From contig NZ_JAFMTA010000001.1 of NCBI RefSeq assembly GCF_017916515.1, forward strand, positions 248,001 to 312,000: a DNA stretch of 64,000 bases, read 5' to 3'. How positions within the stretch are numbered: position 1 is the first letter of the stretch; each line of letters starts with the position of its first letter. A program made the position numbers and the translations under genes. Source of the stretch: Naasia sp. SYSU D00948. GTDB lineage: Bacteria > Actinomycetota > Actinomycetes > Actinomycetales > Microbacteriaceae. This document shows, in pieces, positions 51,440-59,935 of this stretch. The notes under the pieces were generated by a model, which saw nothing but the letters and a program-made list of their open reading frames with translations, was not told the DNA's origin and did no database searches.

Positions 51440-53107
51440 TCAGCTGCCCGCGCGGTCCAGGTTCTCCCGCGTCGATCGGTGCCGCTCCAGCACGCGGGCG
51501 ATGGGCGCGACGATGCGGGCCTCCGCGACCTCCCCGACCGACGTGCGGAGCCGCGCGCCGATCATGCGTCGGCGGCGCCGGGCGCCGACCCGCGCCCACC
51601 AGCGCGCGAGCCCCGCGAGCAGGATCCCGAGCACCGCTCCGCCGATCAGCAGGATCAGCGGCCAGGGCACGATGCCGACCGCCGGCGTCTCGGGACGCGG
51701 CAGGCCCAGGAACCCGAGGACGTTGAGGCCGAGCAGCCAGAGGAGGCCGGCGATCGCGACGAGGCCGAAGAGCCACTGCAGCACGTTCGCCACCCCCCAC
51801 CAGACCGGGCGGCGCGCCCGCAGCGAGGTGCCGACGACCGCCTGGTCGAGCGCGTCGGAGAGCTCGTCGCTGTGCCCGGTCGCGGCGTCGTCGACCGCCC
51901 GCTCCCACGGGTCGGGGAGGCCGTCGGAAGCGCTCCGCACGAACGTCCGCGTGGCGACCTCGACGGCGGATCGAGCCGAGCCGGTGGGCGTCGGGATCGA
52001 CGACCGCGCCAGCACCGCCCGCACGTCGTCGCTCTCGCTGCCGTCCACGGTCCCTCGCGGCGCGGCCGAGCTGTCCAGCCGCAGCCGGCGCAGCGGGTCG
52101 GTGCGGAAGCGGCCGACCCAGCGCGTGAAGAGCCAGCCGGAGGAGGCGACGGCGGCGCGCCGGTAGTCGCGGCTCACGGCGTCGAGCACCACGGGCACGC
52201 CGGCGGCCCGGCCGAGGGACCGGTCGAGGTCGTCGCGCGGCAGGCGGTCGACCCTCTTCTCGGTGTCGGCCACGCCGGTGCGCAGCGAGCGGGCCACGGT
52301 GACGACGTCGGCGGTCAGCCTCCGCAGGTAGGCGGCTCGGGTGGCGACGTGGTCCGCGATGCGCCGCTCGAGGTCCCCGACGCCGGCGCCCGTGCGCACC
52401 GACGTGGTGAGGACCCTCGCACCGGAGATGCCGTCCCGCGCGAGCAGCCGCCCGAGGTCGGCCGCGCACTCCTCGACCGCGTCCGGCGGGAGCCGGTCGG
52501 CCTGGTTCAGCACCGCGAGCGTCACCGCCTCGTGCTGGGCGAGGAGCCGCACGAAGTCGTCGTGCAGGCGGGCGTCCGCGTACTTCTGCGGGTCCGTGAC
52601 CCAGACGAAGACGTCGACCAGCTGGAGGACACGTTCCGCCTCGATGCGATGGGACACCTCGCGGGAGTCGAAGTCCGGCAGGTCGAGCAGGACCAGGCCG
52701 TCGAGGGCCTTCCCGCCATCGGCTGCGGAGTCGACGACGTGCCGGGCGTCGACCTTCAGCCAGTCGAGCAGCGCGGACGCGTCGCCGCCGCCCCACACCG
52801 CTGCGGTGGGCTTCGAGGTCGTCGGACGCCGGGCCCCGATCCTCGCGACGTCGGCTCCGACGAGCGCGTTGAACAGGGACGACTTCCCGCTTCCGGTCGC
52901 CCCGGCCAGCGCCACGACCGTGTGACTGCCGGAGAGGGTCGTCCGCTCCCCCACCTTGTCCACGACCGCCCTGGCGCGGGCGACCTCGGCGGGGTCCAGC
53001 TCGCCCCCGCCGGACTGCAGAGCGGCGTCCAGTGCGGCGACGCGCGTCCCGAGGTCCTCGCCCGAGTCCGGACCCGCCTTGGCTCTCCCGGCGCGGATGG
53101 GGCTCAC
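51440..53107 (-). CDS. Dynamin-like GTPase with C-terminal membrane helices (second of pair)
   Basis: 555 residues. GTP site: G1 GATGSGKSS near residue 70, G2-like RPTTSKP, G3 LLDLPDFDSR, G4 NQAD. A helical middle part with many Arg/Asp residues is followed by two transmembrane helices near residues 435-455 and 470-495 and a basic tail (RRRRRMIGARL). The GTG at 53107 overlaps the stop of the upstream GTPase as GTGA. Paired dynamin-like proteins of actinobacteria such as DynA/DynB act in septation and IniA in membrane repair; which applies here is not known. Confidence 0.83.
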   Translation of the reverse strand: MSPIRAGRAKAGPDSGEDLGTRVAALDAALQSGGGELDPAEVARARAVVDKVGERTTLSGSHTVVALAGATGSGKSSLFNALVGADVARIGARRPTTSKPTAAVWGGGDASALLDWLKVDARHVVDSAADGGKALDGLVLLDLPDFDSREVSHRIEAERVLQLVDVFVWVTDPQKYADARLHDDFVRLLAQHEAVTLAVLNQADRLPPDAVEECAADLGRLLARDGISGARVLTTSVRTGAGVGDLERRIADHVATRAAYLRRLTADVVTVARSLRTGVADTEKRVDRLPRDDLDRSLGRAAGVPVVLDAVSRDYRRAAVASSGWLFTRWVGRFRTDPLRRLRLDSSAAPRGTVDGSESDDVRAVLARSSIPTPTGSARSAVEVATRTFVRSASDGLPDPWERAVDDAATGHSDELSDALDQAVVGTSLRARRPVWWGVANVLQWLFGLVAIAGLLWLLGLNVLGFLGLPRPETPAVGIVPWPLILLIGGAVLGILLAGLARWWARVGARRRRRMIGARLRTSVGEVAEARIVAPIARVLERHRSTRENLDRAGS

Positions 53108-54813
53108 CGCGCCGCCTGAACTGCCGCGGCGGCGGTGGCGAGCGCCTCGCTCTGATCCGGGGAGACCCCGACGCCCTCCACGGCGTCCTCGAACCTGTCC
53201 AGCTCGTCGGCGTACACGTCGGCGACCCGCTCGATGAGCCGCTCGCGGGCCTTCTGGGCCAGCTCGCGCACCGCCTGGTCGCCGAAGATCGCCTCCAGCA
53301 GCTTCTGCCCGGCGACGGCGGTGCCACCCGCGATCCCGACCTCGATCAGCGCGAGCCCCGCGGTGCTCGCGAAGGCCACGAGCATCAGGACGACGCCGAG
53401 GCCGTTCACGCCGTACGCCATGAGGCGGGCTGTCACGCGGCGGTCCTTGCCCTCCTCGCGGACCATGTCGAAGATGTCGCCCTGCCAGTCCCGCACCAGG
53501 CGCTCGATGCGCGCGTCCAGCCCTGGACTGGCGCGGCCCAGCGCCGGATGGATGGCGAGCAGCTGCTCACCGCCGGGCAGCGAGCGCCAGGCCCGGGCGG
53601 CCGCGGTGGCGGCGAGCTCCGCGTGGTTGCTGACGAGCAGCGCAGCGCTCGACTGGAGCGCCTCGCCCAGCACCTCGGTCTTCGGCGGCTCGCCCTTGAA
53701 GAACGAGGTGACCCGGTCGCGCAGCCGGGAGACCGTGGACTCCACCTGGCGGAAGAACTCGCCCGTGCCGACGAACTCCTGCCAGCGCGCGAGCACCTCG
53801 CCGCGCAGCAGGGTGCCGTCCTGCATGCCGTCCCGGACCTGGACGAGTGCGTCGTCGTAGGCCCTTCGCGCGGCCTCCGTCAGCTCGCGCGCGGCGGCGC
53901 TCTGCTCGATGGACGCCGCGACGAGGGACGCGACCCGCGCATCCAGCGACTCGAGGGCGCCCTGCAGGGTCTGGCGGACGACCGCTGCGCGCGCCTGCGC
54001 ATCCCCCGCGAGCCCGCCGAGCCAGCCCCGGATCGCGGCCGCCTGGTCTCGCGGCAGGAGCCCCTGTTCGAGCCGGGACTCCGCGATGGCGAAGATCGGC
54101 GCCTGCTCGAACCCCTGGTCGCGCAGCATCTCGGCGAGGTGCGTGCGGATCTCGTCCATCGCCTCGGCGGGGACCCGGTCGAGGACGATCGCGACCGACG
54201 TGCCGCGCTCCCCGGCCTCGCGCAGCAGGTCCCAGGGCACCGCGTCGGCGTACCGGGCCGCCGTGGTCACGAAGATCCACAGGTCGGCGGCGGCCAGCAG
54301 CTGCGCGGCGAGGTCCCGATTCGCGGCCACGACGCTGTCGATGTCGGGAGCGTCGAGGATCGCGAGACCCCGGCCGATCGCGTCGGTGGCGACGAGCCGG
54401 ACGGAGCCGGTGCCGGAGTCGGCAGTCGAGGCCCCGGTGACCCGGGCGAGCCCCGGCAGTATGCGCTGGTCGAGGAACCAGTCGGCGTCCGCCGGATGGT
54501 GGATCAGCACGGGCGACCGGGTCGTGGGACGGAGCACGCCCGGCTGGGTGACCTCGCGGCCGACGAGCGAGTTGACGAGGGTCGATTTGCCCGCGCCCGT
54601 CGAGCCGCCGACGACGGCGAGCAGCGGGGCGTCGATCGACGACAGGCGCGGAAGGATGTAGTCATCGAGCTGGTCGAGCAGGCGGGTCCTGATCGGGCGA
54701 GCGGCGCGGCTCGCGGGGAGGTCCAGGGGAAGGGTCGCCTGGTCGAGCGCGTCCCGGAGGCGCCCCACTGCAGAGAGGAGCGGAGCGCTGCCGACCGCGG
54801 AACCCTGGGACAC
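53104..54813 (-). CDS. Dynamin-like GTPase with membrane hairpin (first of pair)
   Basis: 569 residues. G1 GGSTGAGKSTLVNSL near residue 70, G2-like RPTTRSP, G3 ILDAPDIDSV; the G4 position has VLDRVP instead of NKxD, as often in the dynamin group. A long helical stalk (res 250-440) precedes a hydrophobic hairpin (GLGVVLMLVAFASTAGLAL, GIAGGTAVAGQKLL) and a C-terminal helix. GTG 54813 has GGGGGAGGA seven bases before it. Coupled to the second GTPase gene. Confidence 0.83.
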   Translation of the reverse strand: MSQGSAVGSAPLLSAVGRLRDALDQATLPLDLPASRAARPIRTRLLDQLDDYILPRLSSIDAPLLAVVGGSTGAGKSTLVNSLVGREVTQPGVLRPTTRSPVLIHHPADADWFLDQRILPGLARVTGASTADSGTGSVRLVATDAIGRGLAILDAPDIDSVVAANRDLAAQLLAAADLWIFVTTAARYADAVPWDLLREAGERGTSVAIVLDRVPAEAMDEIRTHLAEMLRDQGFEQAPIFAIAESRLEQGLLPRDQAAAIRGWLGGLAGDAQARAAVVRQTLQGALESLDARVASLVAASIEQSAAARELTEAARRAYDDALVQVRDGMQDGTLLRGEVLARWQEFVGTGEFFRQVESTVSRLRDRVTSFFKGEPPKTEVLGEALQSSAALLVSNHAELAATAAARAWRSLPGGEQLLAIHPALGRASPGLDARIERLVRDWQGDIFDMVREEGKDRRVTARLMAYGVNGLGVVLMLVAFASTAGLALIEVGIAGGTAVAGQKLLEAIFGDQAVRELAQKARERLIERVADVYADELDRFEDAVEGVGVSPDQSEALATAAAAVQAAR

Positions 54814-54955
54814 GTCGCCATCCTCCCCCGCCGCGCGCGCCCCCGGACACCCCTAGACTCGCGCCCTGGGACCCTCCACCGGCTCACGATCCGGGTTGCC
54901 GCGTGCCCAGCGCTCGCGCACCCTGCATCCGTCAGGATGGGGACGGAGGTCGACG

Positions 54956-55579
54956 ATGCTCGAGGCCCTGACCGGCACAGGACTGGCGGCTGCCGCCGGG
55001 CTGAACGCCTACATCCCCATGCTCGCCCTGGGCCTGCTGTCGCGGTTCACCGACGTGATCGGGCTGCCGGCGGGGTGGGCGTGGCTCGAGAACGAGTGGA
55101 CGCTCGGGATCCTCGCCGTCCTCTTCCTCATCGAGGTGGTCGCCGACAAGGTGCCCGCGGTCGACCACGTCAACGACGTGGTGCAGACCCTTGTCCGTCC
55201 CGCCTCGGGCGGCATCGTGTTCGGCTCCGGCACATCGGCCGCGACGCCGGCCGTCAGCGACCCCGGCCAGTTCTTCTCCTCAGGCAGCTGGGTGCCGGTC
55301 GCAGCGGGGGTGGGCCTCGCCCTCCTCGTGCACCTGGCGAAGGCCGCGACCCGTGCGGCGGCGAACGCCGCGCTCGCGGGCATCGGCGCACCGGTGCTCA
55401 GCACGGCCGAGGACGTCGTGAGCGTCGTACTGGTGATCGCCGCCCTCCTGCTCCCCGCGCTCGTGCTGCTCGTGCTCGCCGCGCTCGTCGTCGGACTGGT
55501 CCTCCTCGTCCGCCAGACGCGTCGACGGGTGCGGCGGCGCCAGGACGCGCCCCTCGGCATCGCCGGCCCATGGCGCTGA
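54956..55579 (+). CDS. DUF4126-family membrane protein
   Basis: 207 residues with about five hydrophobic segments. MLEALTGTGLAAAAGLNAYIPML, split as TGTGLAAAAGLNAYIP, and DKVPAVDHVNDVVQTLVRP with ASGGIVFGSG are the family signature. Function unknown. GGAGG lies six bases before ATG 54956. It diverges from the GTPase pair. Confidence 0.85.
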   Translation: MLEALTGTGLAAAAGLNAYIPMLALGLLSRFTDVIGLPAGWAWLENEWTLGILAVLFLIEVVADKVPAVDHVNDVVQTLVRPASGGIVFGSGTSAATPAVSDPGQFFSSGSWVPVAAGVGLALLVHLAKAATRAAANAALAGIGAPVLSTAEDVVSVVLVIAALLLPALVLLVLAALVVGLVLLVRQTRRRVRRRQDAPLGIAGPWR

Positions 55580-55587
55580 CGCGCCCC

Positions 55588-55593
55588 TAGCAT
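55588..55593 (+). promoter_or_regulatory. -10 element of a leaderless promoter (TAGCAT)
   Basis: TAGCAT ends six bases before GTG 55600, the same layout as before its paralogue at 58342. Confidence 0.45.
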
Positions 55594-55599
55594 GGCGAC

Positions 55600-56430
55600 G
55601 TGACTGCGCCCGCCGAACGAACCTCCCCCGTCCGGCTGCGGGCCGCGCGGGTGCTCGCCGCGGTCCTGTGCCTCGTCGCCGCGGTGCCGTACTTCGGCGT
55701 GATCGACCTCGTGACGCTCGTGGGCTGGGTGAACCCGGAGTACCTGTGGCCCGTCCCCCTCGACGTGAGCTGGGGCGCTCTCTTCACCTTCTTCCTCGCC
55801 GGCGGGTATGCATGGGTCGCCCTCGCCCCGCACCGGTCGGCGCCCGGCCTGGCGGCGCTGGTGGTCGGCGGCCTCTCGCTGGTCGCCGGGGCGGCGGGAG
55901 GGACGGATTTCCGGCCGCTCCCCGTCGCGATCGCGGTGCTCGTCTCCGCGGTGGCGCTCGCCCTCCTCACCGGACTCCGCTCGGATCCTCCGGCATGGCG
56001 CATCTCCTGGCCCTACCTGGCGCTCGCGCTCCTCGGCGCGGCCCTCTGGGTGCCGTACGTCCTCTCCGCGCTCGAGCAGTCCCGGCTCGGCATCGGCCGG
56101 GAGATCACCAACGGTGTCGACCACTGGCCCGTGCAGGCGGCCGCCGGGCTGGCGATCCTTGCCGGGAGCGCCGGACTCGCCGTCTGGCGTCCGGGACGCT
56201 CGATGCTCCGCGTCGCGACAGGGCTGTCCGCGGGCCTCATCGGCGTCGCCGCGCTCGCCTACCCGGAGCGGGAGGGGGCGACGGAGGGCGTGCTGTGGGC
56301 CATCGTCGCGGTGCTCTGGGCCTTGGCCCTCATGGTCGTCCCGGTCGCCCCGACCTCGCGGAAAGCCGCAAACCCGTCGCCGCCGGTCGACGACTCGCAG
56401 CGCGAGCCCGATCGGACGCTGCAGGTCTGA
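55600..56430 (+). CDS. Conserved membrane protein, paralogue of the gene at 58342
   Basis: 276 residues, unrecognised. About seven hydrophobic segments. The stretch VPYFGVIDLVTLVGWVNPEY, then VPLDVSWGALFTFFLAGGY and EQSRLGIGREITNGVDHWPVQ, is closely matched in the protein at 58342, so the two are recent or strongly conserved paralogues. Charged residues in the loops (DVSW, ITNGVDHWP) face one side. It has its own leaderless promoter and converges on the helicase gene, 15 bases apart. Function unknown. Confidence 0.75.
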   Translation: MTAPAERTSPVRLRAARVLAAVLCLVAAVPYFGVIDLVTLVGWVNPEYLWPVPLDVSWGALFTFFLAGGYAWVALAPHRSAPGLAALVVGGLSLVAGAAGGTDFRPLPVAIAVLVSAVALALLTGLRSDPPAWRISWPYLALALLGAALWVPYVLSALEQSRLGIGREITNGVDHWPVQAAAGLAILAGSAGLAVWRPGRSMLRVATGLSAGLIGVAALAYPEREGATEGVLWAIVAVLWALALMVVPVAPTSRKAANPSPPVDDSQREPDRTLQV

Positions 56431-56445
56431 CGGCACCGCCCCGCG

Positions 56446-58221
56446 TCAGTGCTGGCGCGGCTTCCGCCCCGGACGCTCCGCACCCGCTGTCCGCCGCGGT
56501 CCACGATCGGGACGGAGCTGGATCAGCTTCCCGCTGATCCGCGTGCCGCTCAGCCTGTCGAGGACGTCGTCCGGCAGGTCCGCGGGCAGCTCGACGAGGG
56601 AGAAGTCGGGGCGGATGTCGATCCCCCCGAGGTCGTCGCGGTTGAGGCCGCCCTCGTTCGCGAGCGCGCCGACGATCTGCCGCGGCTCGACCTTCTGCCG
56701 CCGTCCGACCTCGATCCGGTACGTCGCTCGGGGCGAGCCGCCGGCGCGTGGCCGGCGCTCCCGCCGCTCGCCGTCGTCCCGCCGCTCCCCGTCGTCCCGC
56801 CGGTCTCCGCGGTCTGCCCGGCCGCGGTCGTCCCGCTCGACGCGTGCGGCGCGGTCCTCCTCCGGGGAGAGCAGCAGGGGCGTCTCGCCCTGGGCTACCA
56901 CGGCGAGCGCGGCGGCGACGTCCGCCTCCGGCACGTTGTGGTGCTCCACGTAGTGGCCGATGATGTCGCGGAACCGCGCGATGCGGTCGCTCTGCTCGAG
57001 CGCCGCGGTGATCTGGTCGTCGAAGCGCGCGAGCCGGGTCGCGTTCACGTCCTCGGCGCTCGGCAGCTGCATCTGGGTGAGCGGCTGACGCGTCGCCCGC
57101 TCGATGGCGGTCAGCATCCGGCGCTCGCGCGGGGTGACGAAGCTGATCGCATCTCCGGAGCGTCCCGCGCGGCCCGTGCGCCCGATGCGGTGCACGTACG
57201 ACTCGGTGTCGATCGGCAGGTCGTAGTTGACGACGTGGCTGATGCGGTCGACGTCGAGGCCGCGGGCGGCGACGTCCGTCGCGACGAGAATGTCGAGCTT
57301 GCCCGCCTTGAGCTGGTTGACGGTCCGCTCGCGCTGCGCCTGGGCGACGTCGCCGCTGATCGCCGCCGCCGAGTAGCCGCGGGCCCGCAGCTTCTCGGCG
57401 AGCGCCTCGGTCTCGTTCTTCGTGCGGACGAAGACGATCATCGCCTCGAAGTTCTCCACCTCGAGGATCCGGGTCAGCGCATCCACCTTCTGCGGGTACG
57501 AGACCACGAGGTAGCGCTGCGTCGTGTTCGCCGAGGTCGTCGTGGTCGTCTTGACCGTGATCTCCTCCGGATCCCGCAGGTACTTCGCGGAGATCCGCCG
57601 GATCTGCGCGGGCATGGTGGCCGAGAACAGGGCGACCTGCTTGTCCTCGGGCGTCTCGGCGAGGATCGTCTCGACATCCTCGGCGAAGCCCATCCGGAGC
57701 ATCTCGTCGGCCTCGTCGAGCACGAGGTACTTGAGCTCGGACAGATCGAGGGTGCCCTTGTCGAGGTGGTCCATGATCCGGCCCGGCGTCCCGACGACGA
57801 TGTGGACGCCGCGCCGCAGCGCGGACAGCTGCACGCCGTAGCCCTGGCCGCCGTACACCGGGAGGACCCGGACGCCGCGCAGGTGCGCCGCGTAGCTCTC
57901 GAACGCCTCGCACACCTGGAGCGCGAGCTCACGGGTGGGGGCGAGCACGAGCGCCTGGGGGCTGGACTGCGCGAGGTCGAGGCGGGAGAGGATCGGGAGC
58001 GCGAACGCCGCGGTCTTCCCGGTGCCGGTCTGGGCGAGGCCGACGACGTCGCGGCCGGCGAGGAGCGTGGGGATCGTCGCGGCCTGGATGGCCGACGGCG
58101 TCTCGTATCCGACGTCCCTCAGGGCCTTGAGGACCGGGTCGGCGAGTCCCAGGTGGGAGAAGGAGAGCTCGGGGCCGGCCGAATCGGCCTCGCCCTGCTC
58201 GCTGGGTTCAGGTGACGACAC
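56446..58221 (-). CDS. deaD: DEAD-box RNA helicase with DbpA-type RNA-binding domain
   Basis: 591 residues. Helicase motifs in order: Q motif (FSHLGLADPVLKALR with TPSAIQ), AQTGTGKT, PTRELALQV, TPGRI, VLDEADEML, LFSATMP, FVRTKNET, ATDVAARGLDV and HRIGRTGRAG. A low-complexity RGD/DDGERR-rich linker (about residues 455-490) leads to a DbpA/CsdA RNA-binding domain (YRIEVGRRQKVEPRQIVGAL). Likely roles are ribosome assembly or RNA decay, often cold-linked. The start GTG 58221 has TACCGT six bases before it, the leaderless pattern. Confidence 0.94.
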   Translation of the reverse strand: MSSPEPSEQGEADSAGPELSFSHLGLADPVLKALRDVGYETPSAIQAATIPTLLAGRDVVGLAQTGTGKTAAFALPILSRLDLAQSSPQALVLAPTRELALQVCEAFESYAAHLRGVRVLPVYGGQGYGVQLSALRRGVHIVVGTPGRIMDHLDKGTLDLSELKYLVLDEADEMLRMGFAEDVETILAETPEDKQVALFSATMPAQIRRISAKYLRDPEEITVKTTTTTSANTTQRYLVVSYPQKVDALTRILEVENFEAMIVFVRTKNETEALAEKLRARGYSAAAISGDVAQAQRERTVNQLKAGKLDILVATDVAARGLDVDRISHVVNYDLPIDTESYVHRIGRTGRAGRSGDAISFVTPRERRMLTAIERATRQPLTQMQLPSAEDVNATRLARFDDQITAALEQSDRIARFRDIIGHYVEHHNVPEADVAAALAVVAQGETPLLLSPEEDRAARVERDDRGRADRGDRRDDGERRDDGERRERRPRAGGSPRATYRIEVGRRQKVEPRQIVGALANEGGLNRDDLGGIDIRPDFSLVELPADLPDDVLDRLSGTRISGKLIQLRPDRGPRRTAGAERPGRKPRQH

Positions 58222-58227
58222 TGTCCA

Positions 58228-58233
58228 ACGGTA
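58228..58233 (-). promoter_or_regulatory. -10 element of the helicase gene (TACCGT, leaderless spacing)
   Basis: On the minus strand TACCGT is followed by six bases and GTG 58221. Confidence 0.4.
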
Positions 58234-58329
58234 CTCGCCGCCGCCTCTCGTGGTCAGGCCGGTCGCCGATCCATGTGCACCGCCTCGCACTGCAACGGCC
58301 GGGCGGCGGCACCGGCTCGCGCTCATCGC

Positions 58330-58335
58330 TAGCCT
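58330..58335 (+). promoter_or_regulatory. -10 element of a leaderless promoter (TAGCCT)
   Basis: TAGCCT ends six bases before ATG 58342, as before the paralogue at 55600. Confidence 0.45.
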
Positions 58336-58341
58336 GGCGGC

Positions 58342-59184
58342 ATGACGACCGGGACAGCGGACACCAGGACGGTTCCCGCGCGCCGGGTGCGCATCGCGCA
58401 GGTCCTCGCGTGGACGCTGGCGGTCGCCGCGGCCGTGCCCTTCTTCGGCCTGATCGACCTCGCGACCCTGCCCGGATGGGTGAACCAGGAGTACATCTGG
58501 GAGGTCCCGCTCGAGGTGAGCTGGGGCAGCCTGTTCACCTTCTTCGTCGCGCTCCCCTACGTGTGGATCGCACTCGCCCCCGGCCGTGCGCTGCCGGGTC
58601 TCGCGCTGCTCGCGATCGCGGCGGTCGCTCTCGCTCTCAGCGCGGCGGCCGGCCTCGATCCCCGCCCCGCGGTGCCGGCCGCGGTGATCGGCGCGTCGGT
58701 GCTCGGGCTGGGGTGGCTGCTCGGGACGCGTCCCACTCGCGGAGTGCCGGTCTCGGTGAGCCGGCCTCTCGCGATCCTGGCCGTCGCCGGTGCGGGTCTC
58801 TGGCTGCCGTACGTGCTCGCGGCGTTCGAGCAGTCGCGAGCGGGCGTGCTGGGCAGTATCACGAACGGGATCGAGCATTGGCCGGTCCAGGGAGCGGCGG
58901 GCGCCGCCGTGGCCCTCGCCACCGGCCTGGCCGCGGTGTGGCCGCCCGCGCGTCGACTGTTCCGGGTGGCCATCAGCCTCTCGGCCGCGCTCATCGGACT
59001 CTCGGTCGCCGCCTACCCCGAGCGCGCCGGAGGCACGGAGGGCATCACGTGGTGCACCCTCGCCGTCCTGTGGGGACTCGCCGTCGCCCTGATCCCCTCG
59101 CGCGAGGCGCCGGGCACCCAGGAGCGACGGGACGCGGAACGGCGGACGGGCGACGAGGCCCGAGCCGGCAGCGCCGCCGCCTAG
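58342..59184 (+). CDS. Conserved membrane protein, paralogue of the gene at 55600
   Basis: 280 residues with about seven hydrophobic segments. VPFFGLIDLATLPGWVNQEY, VPLEVSWGSLFTFFVALPY and EQSRAGVLGSITNGIEHWPVQ repeat the blocks of the 55600 protein with few changes. The tail is polar (TQERRDAERRTGDEARAG). The two genes lie 1.9 kb apart in the same orientation with the helicase gene between them on the other strand. Its stop shares CTAG with the convergent surE stop. Function unknown. Confidence 0.75.
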   Translation: MTTGTADTRTVPARRVRIAQVLAWTLAVAAAVPFFGLIDLATLPGWVNQEYIWEVPLEVSWGSLFTFFVALPYVWIALAPGRALPGLALLAIAAVALALSAAAGLDPRPAVPAAVIGASVLGLGWLLGTRPTRGVPVSVSRPLAILAVAGAGLWLPYVLAAFEQSRAGVLGSITNGIEHWPVQGAAGAAVALATGLAAVWPPARRLFRVAISLSAALIGLSVAAYPERAGGTEGITWCTLAVLWGLAVALIPSREAPGTQERRDAERRTGDEARAGSAAA

Positions 59185-59933
59185 CTGGGCAGCTCGAACC
59201 CCAGCGGCGCGTCGTCGACGGGCTCGATGCGCGTGACCGGCGCGATGCCCTCAGCCAGGCAGGCGGCATCGCTGCCCGGCTCGGCGGGCGCCTCGGTGTC
59301 GGCCACCGCGAGGCGCACGTCGCCCTCGAACGGCTCGGTCATCGTCGTCTGGACCACGCCGAATCGGGCGAGGCGGGCCTCCCGGAGCTCCGGAAGGGTG
59401 TCGGGCGGCACGTTCGGCACGTTGAGGTTGAACACCGCGCCGGGCTTCTCGTCGGCGAGGAAGGGCAGCAGCCGCCCCGCCAGCGCCGCCGCGGTCCCCC
59501 AGTGGTGCTCGGCCGGCCGCAGGCCGACGTCGAGGGAGACGGCGAGGGCCCGGATGCCGTTGACCGCAGCCGTGAGGGCCGCGCCGACGGTGCCCGAGTG
59601 CAGGACGACGCGGCCGATGTTGGCTCCGCGGTTGATGCCCGAGAGGACCACGTCGGGAACGGCGCCGAAGTTCCCGTGCGCGGCGACGAGGGCGATGAGG
59701 GCGGGCGCCGCGTCCACGGCGTACGTCTCGATGCCGTCCAGAGCCGGCACATCGTGCCGGCGGAAGCGGATCCGCCCGTCCTCCTGCTGCGCGATGATCG
59801 AGGCGCTGCTGCCGCTGAACTCCGTGGACGGCGCCGCGACCACGACGTCGAGGCCGGCATCCCGAGCAGCGTTCGCCAGCGCCCAGATGCCCGGCGAGTC
59901 GATGCCGTCGTCGTTGGTGATGAGCGCCCGCAT
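59181..59933 (-). CDS. surE: 5'/3'-nucleotidase SurE
   Basis: Metal-dependent phosphatase for nucleoside monophosphates, 250 residues. ALITNDDGIDSPG holds the catalytic Asp pair, APSTEFSGSSASI the Ser, and LSGINRGANIG the Asn metal ligand; HSGTVGAALTAAVNG follows. ATG 59933 gives the canonical MRALITNDDG; GTG 59939 overlaps the upstream kinase stop and also has a good ribosome site, so coupling holds either way. Confidence 0.93.
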   Translation of the reverse strand: MRALITNDDGIDSPGIWALANAARDAGLDVVVAAPSTEFSGSSASIIAQQEDGRIRFRRHDVPALDGIETYAVDAAPALIALVAAHGNFGAVPDVVLSGINRGANIGRVVLHSGTVGAALTAAVNGIRALAVSLDVGLRPAEHHWGTAAALAGRLLPFLADEKPGAVFNLNVPNVPPDTLPELREARLARFGVVQTTMTEPFEGDVRLAVADTEAPAEPGSDAACLAEGIAPVTRIEPVDDAPLGFELPS

Positions 59934-59935
59934 GC

